Below, in pieces: positions 17,686 through 26,108 of a stretch of 33,715 nt of DNA. Each line of letters starts with the position of its first letter. Within the stretch, counting starts at the first letter, position 1. A model generated the notes under the pieces. That model searched no databases. It was not told the origin of the DNA and saw nothing but the letters and a program-made list of their open reading frames with translations. The position numbers and the translations under genes are program-made. Source of the DNA: Campylobacteraceae bacterium (lineage in GTDB: Bacteria; Campylobacterota; Campylobacteria; Campylobacterales; Sulfurovaceae); NCBI GenBank assembly GCA_026996165.1, contig JALWMP010000167.1, positions 1 to 33,715 of the forward strand. Reading direction: 5' to 3'.

Positions 17686-18797
17686 TGAAACTACTTCTCT
17701 CTCTCTTTTATTTTGCCTACTTTGCTTTAGTAGGTGTATATATTGTTTTTGTTCCAAAAACACTTTTAGATTTTGAGTATACTAAGTTACAAATAGGAAT
17801 TATTGGCTCTGCTGCACCTTTTATGCGTTTTTTACTTCCATTTGTCTTTAAACACTATATTGAACTAACTCAACATGTTTTTAGGTTGGCACTTATTTTT
17901 ACTTTTATAGGTGCATTGTTACTACTTATTAGCGTAGAAAATTTTTGGATATATTTAATTGCAAATCTACTTTTTGGTGCATCTATGGGGGTTATTTTAC
18001 CTTTTGTTGAGACTATTGCTTTGAGTATTTTAAGTAAAAAGCTTTATGGAAAAATTCGTCTTTGGGGTTCTGTAGGGTTTATTGTTGTAGTACTTGCATT
18101 AGGAGAACTTAATCTCTCTTCTATCTTAATATTTTATTGTTTATCCTTTTTGGCATTTTTTACTTTTCTATTTGGCTATTTTATTGTTCATCAAGATAGT
18201 GTAGCAAAAAAAGAAGAGGAGGAGAAATCTTCAGAATTCTCCTTAACCAAATATTGGGCATTTTGGAGTAGTGTTTTTCTAATGCAGGTTGCTTTTGGTG
18301 GGTTCTATACCTTTTTTACAATCTATGCAGGAGAGCAGGGCTTTTCTTCAGAAGTGGTCTCTTATTTATGGAGTTTTGGAGTAATATGTGAGATTGTTAT
18401 GCTCTATTTTCAAGGACCATTGCTTCAACGAAATCTTTTAACTATTTTAAAGTTTGCAACATTTGTTACAGCTTTTAGATGGTTTCTATTATTTCTCTAC
18501 CCATCTTCATTATATTTAACTTTCTTAGGACAATCTCTACATGCTATAAGCTTTGCACTATATCATACAGCAGCTATTACTTATGTATTCTCTTTATATA
18601 CTCAAAAGCGTTTAGCTCAACAGTTTTTTTTAGGTATTTCTTTTGGTTTAGGGGGGTCTTTAGGGGCATTTATTGCAGGAGTTGTATATGACAATTACCC
18701 TAAACAGCTATTTTTAGTTGAATCAGTAATTGCCTTGATTGCATTTTTAATGTTATTGGTTCATACAAAACGTAAGAATCAATCTAAAACTATTTAG
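17685..18797 (+). CDS. MFS transporter
   Basis: This 370-aa major facilitator permease has about 12 hydrophobic segments. The start is taken as the ATG at 17685, which overlaps the TGA of the RDD gene; a TTG at 17682 would add one residue. Conserved features include the glycine-rich helix 1 region and IRLWGSVGFIVVVLALGE, which resembles the nucleoside/phenylpropionate permease (MFS_1-like, HcaT-type) subgroup. A charged loop between the two halves (KKEEEEKSSEFS) separates the six-helix bundles. The substrate cannot be told. The last 8 bases overlap the convergent gene that follows. Confidence 0.85.
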   Translation: MKLLLSLFYFAYFALVGVYIVFVPKTLLDFEYTKLQIGIIGSAAPFMRFLLPFVFKHYIELTQHVFRLALIFTFIGALLLLISVENFWIYLIANLLFGASMGVILPFVETIALSILSKKLYGKIRLWGSVGFIVVVLALGELNLSSILIFYCLSFLAFFTFLFGYFIVHQDSVAKKEEEEKSSEFSLTKYWAFWSSVFLMQVAFGGFYTFFTIYAGEQGFSSEVVSYLWSFGVICEIVMLYFQGPLLQRNLLTILKFATFVTAFRWFLLFLYPSSLYLTFLGQSLHAISFALYHTAAITYVFSLYTQKRLAQQFFLGISFGLGGSLGAFIAGVVYDNYPKQLFLVESVIALIAFLMLLVHTKRKNQSKTI

Positions 18798-19254
18798 ATT
18801 TTTGAGCTAACTCTTTAGCTTGAGTAACCCAATTTTCACGTTCTATTCTTCCAGGGAAAGCCATAGAGTAGTCTAACCATTTAATCTCATCTTTAGTTAA
18901 ATTAGCAATCTGCTCAAAGTGGTATATACCTATATCATTAAGAAGTTTTTCTAAAACTTTTCCAATACCTTTTATAAGTTGAAGATTATCTTTTTCTCCA
19001 TTTTTAGGTTCTAAGAGTAGGGTTGTAGGTTTTTTCCCAATCTCTTTTGGTTTATTAGTTAAATCATCACTACTTATTGAGTCTTTATCTTTTTGCTCTT
19101 TTATATCAATATGTAACTCATGAGTACCTTCTACTTTTTCATTACAGCTACTCTCTTTTTCACAGCTAGATTTACCAATTAAGTAACCAATAACTCCTCC
19201 AATTAATGCTACCAAAATAAGGTAGATAATAATTTGTGATATAACTTCAGACAT
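18790..19254 (-). CDS. Membrane-anchored helix-hairpin-helix protein
   Basis: This 154-aa protein has one N-terminal transmembrane helix (about 7-27, IIIYLILVALIGGVIGYLIG), a charged linker of about 60 residues, and a C-terminal helix-hairpin-helix domain (about 92-152). That domain reads LQLIKGIGKVLEKLLNDIGI, then YHFEQIANLTKDEIKWLD and FPGRIERENWVTQA. The domain matches the group often labelled flap-endonuclease-1-like 5' DNA nuclease (COG3743), but no catalytic acidic cluster is evident, so nucleic-acid binding or protein interaction is more likely than cleavage. AAAGGAGAA precedes the ATG. Its role is unknown. Confidence 0.8.
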   Translation of the reverse strand: MSEVISQIIIYLILVALIGGVIGYLIGKSSCEKESSCNEKVEGTHELHIDIKEQKDKDSISSDDLTNKPKEIGKKPTTLLLEPKNGEKDNLQLIKGIGKVLEKLLNDIGIYHFEQIANLTKDEIKWLDYSMAFPGRIERENWVTQAKELAQKSK

Positions 19255-19406
19255 ACCATTCTCCTTTTTCTATAAAATAAAGTAGTGAGACTATCTATTT
19301 ATTATATAGGTTTAAGAATAAATTTTACTTAAAATAAGCTTTTTTACAAAATGATTTTTAAAAATACAGTAAAAAATAATATTGTTTTTAGAAGAGTTAG
19401 GCAGAG

Positions 19407-19426
19407 AACCCTACTTTTGTAGGGTT
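19407..19426 (-). terminator. Stem-loop after rnj
   Basis: AACCCTAC-TTTT-GTAGGGTT is a perfect 8-bp hairpin 6 bases beyond the rnj stop. On the minus strand no T-run follows, so it may be a weak terminator or a 3'-end-protecting structure. No plus-strand gene ends nearby. Confidence 0.45.
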
Positions 19427-19432
19427 AAACTT

Positions 19433-21574
19433 TTACACCATAAAGACAACAGTGTTAATAATAGGGTAACGTTTTTTTGTTCTTACAATAAATTTACGAA
19501 CAATACCACTTATCTCTTTTTGAATAGTATTAATAGACGATAGTTGTTTCTCTTCTGCATTAATTAAGAATGTATCAATAATATTTTCAATCTCATGAGT
19601 AAAACGTTTGCTCTCTTTTTCAGGAATCAATCCAGCAGAGTTAATAACGGCTTTACCTATTAGTTTTTTAGTTGACTTATTAAGTTGCATAGCAATATTT
19701 ACAATACCATCTTGTGAAAGTTTTTGTCTATTTTCTACTACATCAGCCTTAATCTCTTTATTGTTTTGGTTATCAATATAGCTTTTACCAGTTTTAACTG
19801 TTTTTACTTTTTTAAGATATTTAGTTGTAATCTCAATTTGGTCACCATCACCCATAAGTAGAATATTTCTTGGATTTACTCCACATTCAATAGCTGTTTT
19901 AGAGTGTTTAAAGATATGGTTGTACTCACCATGAACAGGTAAGAAAAACTTTGGTTGAACTAGTCGTAAAATAAGTTTTTGTTCCTCTTGGGCTGCATGA
20001 CCTGAGACGTGAATATTTTCAAAGTCTTTATAGCGTACAGTTACCCCTGCTTTAACTAATTTATTCATAAGTGAAGAGACAGAACTCTCATTTCCTGGAA
20101 TAGCATGAGCAGAGATAATAATGGTATCACTAGGCTTTAACTTTACATGACGATGTTCATTTGCAGCCATTCGTGAAAGAGCTGCCATCATCTCTCCTTG
20201 TGAACCTGTAGTAACAATAAGGAGTTTATCGTCAGGATATTTAGGTATTTCATGTGACTCAATAAAGTGTCTATCGTCGAGGTCAACATAACCTAAGCGT
20301 CTTGTAGTCTCAATATTTCTCTCCATTGAGCGTCCAATAACACAGATTTTTCGTCCTGCTTCAATTCCTCTCTCCATTGCTTGGAAAACACGGTGGGTAT
20401 TAGAGGAAAAGGTTGACATAATAACTCTACCTGTTGCAAGTGCAAAGAGTCTATCAAATGTCTTTCCTACAACTGCCTCTGATTTTGTAAATCCAGGGTT
20501 ATGTGAGTTGGTACTGTCTGAAAAGAGACATAAAACACCTTTTGAGCCATAGTAAGCATAACGTTGTAAATCCATTGTTTGGTTATCAATAGGTGTATGG
20601 TCTATTTTAAAGTCAGCAGTGTGAATAAATGTTCCTACTTTTGACTCTATTGCTAATGAACAAGCATCTATAATAGAGTGTGTGTTGTGCATCCATTCAA
20701 TCTTAAAACTACCAATATTGTACTGTTTTCTTTTTGTTACAAAGTTAAATAGTTTAACATACTCCATTAGTCCATGTTCTTGAAATTTGTTTTCAATCAT
20801 TGCTAAAGCAAGAGGTGTTCCCCAAATTGGAAATTGTAATTCTTTAAATAAGTATGGTACAGCTCCAATATGGTCTTCATGTGCATGAGTAATAACAATG
20901 GCAACAATTTTATCTTTTATAGCATGTAGATATGAAAAATCAGGTACTAAAATATCAACACCGTGCATTGTTTCATCAGGAAATGACATACCTACATCTA
21001 TAATAAATGCAGTCTCATCATCTTCCATAACAGCTATGTTTCCACCAATCTCACCAAGACCACCTAGAGGTGTAAATCTTATTTTATTGTTGTTGTTTAT
21101 ATTAATCTGTTTCCATGGGTTCATGCGTAAATCATTTACTTCCATATTCTCTAATATAGAAGCTTTCATTGCTTCACTCATTGGCCCGGGAACAAATTTT
21201 TTAGCTCGTCGTCCACCACCATTACGATTTGGTTTTTTATTTTTGTGGTTTGCTTTATTGCTATTTGGTTTAATATTTTTATTTTGCTCATTTTTTTTAT
21301 GTTGAGGTTTTTTATGTTGTGTCTTTCCTTGTAGCTTATGGTTTGTGCTACGCTTAGGCTTTTCTTTGTTTCCATCGACTTCAGGTTTAGCTTTAACAAT
21401 ATTACCACTATTTGTTTGGGTCATTGTTTTAGGTCTTCTATGAGGATTACCTGCTCTTCTTGGTCTGTCTGGTCGGTCTCTTCTTGGTTTTTCTTGAGTG
21501 TTACTTTGAGTGTTGTTGCTTTTCGTTACGTTCTCTTGATTTTGATTTTTTTCTGGTTGTTTGTTCTCTTCCAT
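19433..21574 (-). CDS. rnj: Ribonuclease J with long basic N-terminal extension
   Basis: RNase J (713 aa) is a metallo-beta-lactamase/beta-CASP 5'-3' exo- and endonuclease central to mRNA decay and rRNA processing. The catalytic core starts near residue 165. Metal motifs are THAHEDHIGAVPYL, HTADFKIDHTP, SDSTNSHNPGFT and, late, HVSGHAAQEEQ with PVHGEYNH. The first ~140 residues are a disordered Lys/Asn/Arg-rich tail (RRDRPDRPRRAGNPHRR and KKPNRNGGGRRAKK). From memory, Helicobacter pylori RNase J has a comparable extension. The ATG at 21574 has AAGGA 8 bases upstream; the next in-frame Met is about residue 51. The first 74 bases lie inside rsmA, out of frame. Confidence 0.93.
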   Translation of the reverse strand: MEENKQPEKNQNQENVTKSNNTQSNTQEKPRRDRPDRPRRAGNPHRRPKTMTQTNSGNIVKAKPEVDGNKEKPKRSTNHKLQGKTQHKKPQHKKNEQNKNIKPNSNKANHKNKKPNRNGGGRRAKKFVPGPMSEAMKASILENMEVNDLRMNPWKQININNNNKIRFTPLGGLGEIGGNIAVMEDDETAFIIDVGMSFPDETMHGVDILVPDFSYLHAIKDKIVAIVITHAHEDHIGAVPYLFKELQFPIWGTPLALAMIENKFQEHGLMEYVKLFNFVTKRKQYNIGSFKIEWMHNTHSIIDACSLAIESKVGTFIHTADFKIDHTPIDNQTMDLQRYAYYGSKGVLCLFSDSTNSHNPGFTKSEAVVGKTFDRLFALATGRVIMSTFSSNTHRVFQAMERGIEAGRKICVIGRSMERNIETTRRLGYVDLDDRHFIESHEIPKYPDDKLLIVTTGSQGEMMAALSRMAANEHRHVKLKPSDTIIISAHAIPGNESSVSSLMNKLVKAGVTVRYKDFENIHVSGHAAQEEQKLILRLVQPKFFLPVHGEYNHIFKHSKTAIECGVNPRNILLMGDGDQIEITTKYLKKVKTVKTGKSYIDNQNNKEIKADVVENRQKLSQDGIVNIAMQLNKSTKKLIGKAVINSAGLIPEKESKRFTHEIENIIDTFLINAEEKQLSSINTIQKEISGIVRKFIVRTKKRYPIINTVVFMV

Positions 21575-22373
21575 CTATACTATCCTTGTTTAATTCATTA
21601 TATAAGTGATGATAAATAGATGTCTCAACTTCATGAGGTCTAATAGAAAGAGTTAGCTCTAATGCTTTAAGTAGTGCTTCAATTTTATCTTTAGGGTAGT
21701 GGGTACTTAGATTTTTGACCAATTTTTTTCTAGGTTGTTTAAATGCAACTTTTAAAAAATTTTCAAAACCTTCATCATCTTCACTACGATTTTTACGTAT
21801 TAAAAGAATAGAAGAGGTTACTTTTGGTGGTGGAACAAAGTTCTCTGCTCCTACATCAAAAAGTAGTTCCCCAAACCCTACAGTTTGAGTAAGTACAGAG
21901 AGTCCTGAAAACTCTTTCTCCCCTGTTTGTGCTGAAAACTTCTTCGCAACCTCTTTTTGAACCATAACCAAAATAGATTGGCACTGTTCATCTTTTAATG
22001 CTTTTAAGATAATATTGGTGGCAATATAATAGGGTAAGTTAGCTACAAGATGATAAGGCTCATCAAGTAGTCTGTTCTCTCCCCAATGTTCAAGCACATC
22101 TCCACAGTTAATTGTTAGTGTTGCCGTGTGGAGTGCGTCACTAAATGTTGTCTGGAGATGCTCACATAATCTTTTATCAACCTCAAATGCTGTGACATTT
22201 CGAGTTAAAATTAACTCCTTGGTTAAATCACCTAAGCCAGGCCCAATCTCTGCAACTCGTAAGTTATCATTGGGAATCGATTGGATGATTCGTTTTATTA
22301 TTGCATCATTTTTTAAAAAGTTTTGACCAAAACGTTTGTTGGCAAACTCTGATAGGTTTTCAATTTTATTCAT
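21501..22373 (-). CDS. rsmA: 16S rRNA dimethyladenosine transferase (KsgA/RsmA)
   Basis: RsmA (290 aa) dimethylates two adjacent adenosines near the 3' end of 16S rRNA during 30S maturation. Key segments are [16 protein letters not shown], the SAM-binding motif [15 protein letters not shown] and the catalytic [13 protein letters not shown] (NLPY). The ATG at 22373 is preferred to a TTG three codons earlier. The usual family length is about 270 aa. The extra C-terminal tail after [13 protein letters not shown] is highly charged ([20 protein letters not shown]) and lies over the start of rnj in another frame. Divergent from hisF, with a 69-base gap. From memory, the rsmA-rnj pair is also seen in Helicobacter and Campylobacter. 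Confidence 0.93.
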   Translation of the reverse strand: MNKIENLSEFANKRFGQNFLKNDAIIKRIIQSIPNDNLRVAEIGPGLGDLTKELILTRNVTAFEVDKRLCEHLQTTFSDALHTATLTINCGDVLEHWGENRLLDEPYHLVANLPYYIATNIILKALKDEQCQSILVMVQKEVAKKFSAQTGEKEFSGLSVLTQTVGFGELLFDVGAENFVPPPKVTSSILLIRKNRSEDDEGFENFLKVAFKQPRKKLVKNLSTHYPKDKIEALLKALELTLSIRPHEVETSIYHHLYNELNKDSIDGREQTTRKKSKSRERNEKQQHSK

Positions 22374-22442
22374 TTTACACAATTCTTACTTAATATTAAC
22401 TATTTGAGTTATAATTCTATCATAATAATTGTAAGGAATACG

Positions 22443-23207
22443 ATGGAATATTTTGCAAAACGCATTATCCCTTGTTTAGATGTAGATAATGGTCGAGTTG
22501 TTAAAGGTGTTAACTTTGTTGGATTAAGAGATGCAGGTGACCCTGTAGAGGTAGCAAAGCGTTATAATGTTGAGGGTGCAGATGAGATTACCTTCTTAGA
22601 TATTGGAGCAACTCATGAAGGACGAGCAACTATTGTAGATGTAGTTAGAGAGGTTGCAAAAGAGGTTTTTATTCCTCTTACTGTTGGAGGAGGAATTAGA
22701 GAGTTAAATGACATCTATAAGCTTTTAAATGTAGGTTGTGATAAAGTAAGTATTAACTCTGCTGCTATTAAGAGACCAGAGTTTATTAACGAAGGAGCTA
22801 AACGTTTTGGTTCTCAATGTATTGTTGTAGCTATAGATGCTAAAAGAGTAGCTCCTAACAAGTGGCATATTTTTACTCATGGTGGAAGAAATGACACAGG
22901 CATTGACGCTTTAGAGTGGGCAAAAGAGTCTTATGAACGAGGGGCAGGGGAGTTGCTTATAACCTCTATGGACGCAGATGGGACAAAAGCAGGGTTTGAC
23001 AATGAGTTAAACTCACGTATTGCAGATTTAGTAAATATTCCAATTATTGCTTCAGGTGGAGCAGGGACAATGGAACATATGAAAGAGGCATTTACAAAAG
23101 GTAATGCAGATGCTGCTTTAGCTGCTTCTATCTTTCACTTTAGAGAGATAGATATTATGGATTTAAAACACTACCTCCGTAATGAAAATATACCTGTAAG
23201 GATTTAA
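22443..23207 (+). CDS. hisF: Imidazole glycerol phosphate synthase cyclase subunit
   Basis: HisF (254 aa) is the (beta/alpha)8-barrel cyclase that, with HisH, makes IGP and AICAR in histidine biosynthesis. The catalytic aspartates are Asp13 in [15 protein letters not shown] and Asp132 in VVAIDAKR. Phosphate-binding segments [10 protein letters not shown] and [12 protein letters not shown] are intact. The ATG at 22443 follows TAAGGA and gives the canonical N-terminus; an in-frame upstream ATG (22404) would add 13 hydrophobic residues and overlap the -10 TATAAT (22410-22415). No other his genes are adjacent, so the pathway is scattered. The following gene begins 3 bases after the stop. Confidence 0.97.
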   Translation: MEYFAKRIIPCLDVDNGRVVKGVNFVGLRDAGDPVEVAKRYNVEGADEITFLDIGATHEGRATIVDVVREVAKEVFIPLTVGGGIRELNDIYKLLNVGCDKVSINSAAIKRPEFINEGAKRFGSQCIVVAIDAKRVAPNKWHIFTHGGRNDTGIDALEWAKESYERGAGELLITSMDADGTKAGFDNELNSRIADLVNIPIIASGGAGTMEHMKEAFTKGNADAALAASIFHFREIDIMDLKHYLRNENIPVRI

Positions 23208-23209
23208 AG

Positions 23210-23773
23210 ATGTTCATCTGTGCAGGAGAGAGTGAGAGTTTTGATTTTGCTAAATCCATGGGTATTGGTATGGTTGATATGGCAATGAATCTGTCACGAT
23301 ACTTAGAAAATGAAAAACCACCATTTTTAATGTTTATTGGTACAGCAGGGTCTTATGGCATACACCATACCTTTGACATAGTCCACTCAAAAACTGCTAC
23401 CAATATTGAAAATAGTTTTTTTAATGCTAAAGCTTACACTCCAATAGATAATATGATTTCAGCCTATGAAGGTATTGTTAACACAACATCATTATTTAAC
23501 ACTTCCAACGTTTCACGTGAAACAATAGTAAACTCATCTAATTATATTACAACAGATAGTAGATTGTCAAAGTACTATTTAGAGAATGGAATAAGTCTTG
23601 AAAATATGGAATTTTTTGCTGTGTTAAGAGTTGCCAAAGAGTTTAACATTCCTGTTTCAGGGGTGTTTATTGTGACAAACTATTGTAATAAAAATGCACA
23701 TAGAGATTTTATAACTAATCATAAAGAGGCAATAGCACGATTGAGTGCTTATATTAAAGAACCTATGAACTAA
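23210..23773 (+). CDS. Nucleoside phosphorylase/nucleosidase-like protein, short form
   Basis: This 187-aa protein resembles the purine nucleoside phosphorylase/MTA-nucleosidase (PNP_UDP_1) fold, but it is shorter than the usual 230-240 aa. The match rests on MFICAGESESF (strand 1), MFIGTAGSYGIH (the Gly-rich base/phosphate loop), NMEFFAVLRVAKEFNIPVSG (the helix that carries the MEG-type Glu) and VFIVTNYCNKNAH, where an Asn stands in place of the usual catalytic Asp. Such an Asn occurs in 6-oxopurine-specific trimeric enzymes, but the inference is weak. It is coupled to hisF (ribosome site AAGG inside hisF) and carries a parS-like site in its codons. From memory, Campylobacter jejuni has a hypothetical gene here, upstream of rlmN. 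The activity is uncertain. Confidence 0.65.
   Translation: MFICAGESESFDFAKSMGIGMVDMAMNLSRYLENEKPPFLMFIGTAGSYGIHHTFDIVHSKTATNIENSFFNAKAYTPIDNMISAYEGIVNTTSLFNTSNVSRETIVNSSNYITTDSRLSKYYLENGISLENMEFFAVLRVAKEFNIPVSGVFIVTNYCNKNAHRDFITNHKEAIARLSAYIKEPMN
23509..23524. promoter_or_regulatory. parS-like site 1 (15 of 16 bases)
   Basis: CGTTTCACGTGAAACA differs from the parS consensus TGTTTCACGTGAAACA only at the first base; the inner 14-bp palindrome is intact. It lies inside the phosphorylase-like gene and encodes VSRET. It would be a ParB/Spo0J loading site. Confidence 0.75.
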
Positions 23774-23794
23774 TATCTTAAATTTTAATATCAC

Positions 23795-23816
23795 GTTCGA
23801 TAAAATCGAACCTACA
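23795..23816 (-). repeat. REP-like repeat, family B, copy 1
   Basis: On the minus strand this reads TGTAGGTTCGATTTTATCGAAC: a GTAG foot followed by a perfect 7-bp hairpin (GTTCGAT-TTT-ATCGAAC). The same 22 bases recur at 26109-26130. It sits between the phosphorylase-like gene and rlmN. Confidence 0.8.
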
Positions 23817-23838
23817 ATTTTTTTAAATGAGAGAGAAT

Positions 23839-24918
23839 ATGAAAACAGAAAAAAAACCAGCCATACAAGACTACACAAGAGAAGAGTTATCTCAGCTTAT
23901 TAAACCAGCTTTTAGAGCTAAGCAAATCTACTCTTGGCTCTATCACAAATATGTAACAAGCTTTGATGAAATGAAAAATCTACCCCAATCTTTAAAAGAG
24001 GAGCTAAAAGAAAAGTATAGAATAAAACCTTTAAAGATGATAAAGAAAGAGAAGAGTAGAGATGGAAGTATTAAGTATCTTTTTGAGTTAGAAGATGGCA
24101 ACACTGTTGAGACAGTTTTACTTTTAATGAAGAAAAAAGAGTTTAATGAAGATGGCTCTGTTAAGCATCAAGAGAGATATACTGTCTGTATCTCTTGTCA
24201 GGTTGGTTGTAAAGTTGGTTGTTCTTTTTGTTTGACAGCAAAGAGTGGGTTTATTGCTAACTTGACAGCAGGGGAGATTGTTGAACAGATACGTTACATA
24301 AAAAGAGACAATAGTATTGATGCAAATAGAAGACTCAATATTGTTTACATGGGAATGGGTGAACCCCTAGATAATCTTAGTGCCGTAAGTCAGTCGTCAC
24401 GAATTTTTGCTGACCCAGATGGCATGGCAATAGCTCCACATCGTCAAACAATTTCAACTTCAGGTCTTAGTACAAAAATTGTCAAACTAGGAGAGATGAA
24501 CTTAGGTGTAAACTTAGCAATCTCTTTACATGCTGTTGATGATGAGTTAAGAGAAAAGTTAATGCCAATTAACAAAGCTTATAATATTCAGTCAATTATT
24601 GATGCTGTAAAAGCTTTTCCGGTTAACGATAGAAAGAGGGTGATGTTTGAGTATCTTGTTATTAAAGATGTAAACGATTCATTAAATGCAGCTAAAAAGC
24701 TCTTGTCACTTTTAAATGGTATTAAGTCAAAAGTAAATCTTATCTACTTTAATCCATATGGAGGAACAGAGTATAAACGACCAAAAGAGAAAGATATGTT
24801 AGCTTTTCAAGAGTATTTAACCAAACATGGTTTACACTGTACTATTCGCGAGTCAAAAGGGCTTGATATATCTGCTGCCTGTGGACAACTTCGTGATAAT
24901 GAATTAGAGGAGAAGTAA
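23839..24918 (+). CDS. rlmN: 23S rRNA (A2503-C2)/tRNA (A37-C2) methyltransferase RlmN
   Basis: RlmN (359 aa) is a radical-SAM methylase that modifies A2503 of 23S rRNA and A37 of some tRNAs. The cluster-binding cysteines are C124xxxC128xxC131 (CKVGCSFC). The SAM-contacting GMGEPLDN follows, and the second catalytic Cys is near the C-terminus (ISAACGQL, Cys348). The N-terminal helical domain [11 protein letters not shown] ... [11 protein letters not shown] is typical. The ATG at 23839 is chosen because GAGAGAA lies just upstream; an in-frame ATG at 23827 is the alternative. The stop overlaps a 31-codon membrane ORF (TAATG). Confidence 0.96.
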   Translation: MKTEKKPAIQDYTREELSQLIKPAFRAKQIYSWLYHKYVTSFDEMKNLPQSLKEELKEKYRIKPLKMIKKEKSRDGSIKYLFELEDGNTVETVLLLMKKKEFNEDGSVKHQERYTVCISCQVGCKVGCSFCLTAKSGFIANLTAGEIVEQIRYIKRDNSIDANRRLNIVYMGMGEPLDNLSAVSQSSRIFADPDGMAIAPHRQTISTSGLSTKIVKLGEMNLGVNLAISLHAVDDELREKLMPINKAYNIQSIIDAVKAFPVNDRKRVMFEYLVIKDVNDSLNAAKKLLSLLNGIKSKVNLIYFNPYGGTEYKRPKEKDMLAFQEYLTKHGLHCTIRESKGLDISAACGQLRDNELEEK

Positions 24919-25013
24919 TGTCAGTAATTGATATTGGATTGATTGTTTTTATTGTGGTAGTTGTGGTTTTTTCTGCTATTGGTGTTTACAAAGCATTAAA
25001 AGAAGATGATTAA
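24918..25013 (+). CDS. 31-aa single-pass membrane protein
   Basis: An ATG overlapping the rlmN stop (TAATG) starts a 31-codon frame preceded by GAGGAGAAG, a strong ribosome site inside rlmN. The peptide starts [18 protein letters not shown] and ends VYKALKEDD: one membrane helix of about 20 residues and a short charged cytoplasmic tail. From memory, Campylobacter jejuni also has a tiny ORF just after its rlmN, so it may be conserved. Function is unknown; it is too small for most automatic gene finders. Confidence 0.75.
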   Translation: MSVIDIGLIVFIVVVVVFSAIGVYKALKEDD

Positions 25014-25027
25014 TATTTTATGCTAAT

Positions 25028-25105
25028 AGGGGCAGACACAGAGGTCGCCCCTACGGGTAGTAATATATTTTTATGATTGTAGGGGCAACCTCCGTATTTG
25101 CCCCT
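25028..25105. repeat. REP/BIME-like inverted repeat, family A, copy 2
   Basis: Facing arms at 25028-25054 and 25079-25105 match the family A unit at 2367-2448. The right arm (GTAGGGGCAACCTCCG ... TTTGCCCC) has changes on both sides of its own hairpin that keep it paired (GGGGCAA with TTGCCCC). The arms differ from each other at four places. It separates the rlmN unit from the convergent pseudouridine synthase gene. Confidence 0.8.
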
Positions 25106-25114
25106 ATGGGTTAA

Positions 25115-26041
25115 TTATTTAAAAAAATTTCTTTTCTCTTTTTCACAAATTTCACCTTTAAATTTCCGAAAATCAACCCTAGATTTTATAAAATATGTAG
25201 CTCCATAAGGAAAGTGTAGGGTGTTAGCATGAAGCATAAGGCGTGTTGCACCAGTCTCAATAAGTCTCTCTTCATCTGTCATCTTCATATCTAAATAGTT
25301 ATTGGTTGCTTTAAATGATGCTCCATAAATTGGGTCTCCTAATATAGGGTGTTTCACGTGAAACAAATGTAAACGTATTTGATGAAGTCTTCCTGTTAAT
25401 GGTTTACATTCTACTAAAGTGGTGTCTAACTCTTTATCATACTCTAGTGGAGTAAATTCTGTTTTTGAATATTTTCCATTTTTATTTATCTCTACTTTAT
25501 GCTTGTTTGTGGAGTAATCATTACGCACACGAATAGGTTCTTCAACATTAAAAGGTTCAGTCAACTTACCTGTAACCCAAGCTAAATACTTTTTTTGGAT
25601 TCTCTTTTGCTCAAATGAACCTTTTAGATAGCGTTCGGCTTCTTTGTGTCTACTTGCTAGGAAAAGTCCAGAGGTTTCCATGTCAATTCTATGTACTCCA
25701 TTGGCATTTTGTCCTGAATGAGTTCGTACTTCATCAAGCATGGAGTAGTCTGTTGTCATAGTTTTTGGGTGAACTAAAATACCTGATGGTTTGTCAAAAA
25801 CTAGAAATTTTTTATCAACAAATATTGGCTTTAGTCCCCTACTCTTTGGTTCAAAATAGACAACTTCTATCTCTCCTTCAACTATTGCTCCTGTGTGGTA
25901 GATAGATTCTCCATTAACCAAAACACGCCCTTTTGCAATAAGACGTTGTGCTTCACCCTGTGTAAAGTTAAACTGCTTCATAATAAATATAAATGCCTTA
26001 GTAGGTTTTTCTACATAAAAGGGACGCTTGACGAATGGCAT
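25115..26041 (-). CDS. RluA-family pseudouridine synthase with S4 domain
   Basis: This 308-aa enzyme isomerises uridines in large-subunit rRNA. An N-terminal S4 RNA-binding domain (about 15-70, FNFTQGEAQRLIAKGRVLVN) is followed by the catalytic domain. The active-site Asp is in GVHRIDMETSGLFL, and further motifs are FLVFDKPSGILVHP, PLTGRLHQIRLHLF and HPILGDPIYG. It belongs to the RluC/RluD group, but the target uridines cannot be told. A perfect parS site (25350-25365) falls in the codons for FHVKH, in the strongly conserved RLHLFHVKHPILGD stretch. Divergent from purB. In C. jejuni (from memory) a pseudouridine synthase also precedes purB-nrdA. Confidence 0.93.
   Translation of the reverse strand: MPFVKRPFYVEKPTKAFIFIMKQFNFTQGEAQRLIAKGRVLVNGESIYHTGAIVEGEIEVVYFEPKSRGLKPIFVDKKFLVFDKPSGILVHPKTMTTDYSMLDEVRTHSGQNANGVHRIDMETSGLFLASRHKEAERYLKGSFEQKRIQKKYLAWVTGKLTEPFNVEEPIRVRNDYSTNKHKVEINKNGKYSKTEFTPLEYDKELDTTLVECKPLTGRLHQIRLHLFHVKHPILGDPIYGASFKATNNYLDMKMTDEERLIETGATRLMLHANTLHFPYGATYFIKSRVDFRKFKGEICEKEKRNFFK
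25350..25365. promoter_or_regulatory. parS site 2 (exact consensus)
   Basis: TGTTTCACGTGAAACA matches the Bacillus-type parS consensus at all 16 positions. It lies inside the pseudouridine synthase gene. It is one of three such sites in about 4.3 kb. Confidence 0.88.
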
Positions 26042-26108
26042 ATTTTTACCTCTTTTTTAGTCGAATTAGATAGAATTCTATCATAAAATTTTATATTTTA
26101 TTGTTCTT

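Noticed and set aside
21338-21619. 93-aa plus-strand ORF opposite the 5' end of rnj
   Set aside because: It is Phe/Ser/Val-rich antisense reading of the Lys/Asn-rich rnj extension, with no ribosome site; a shadow of strong codon bias.
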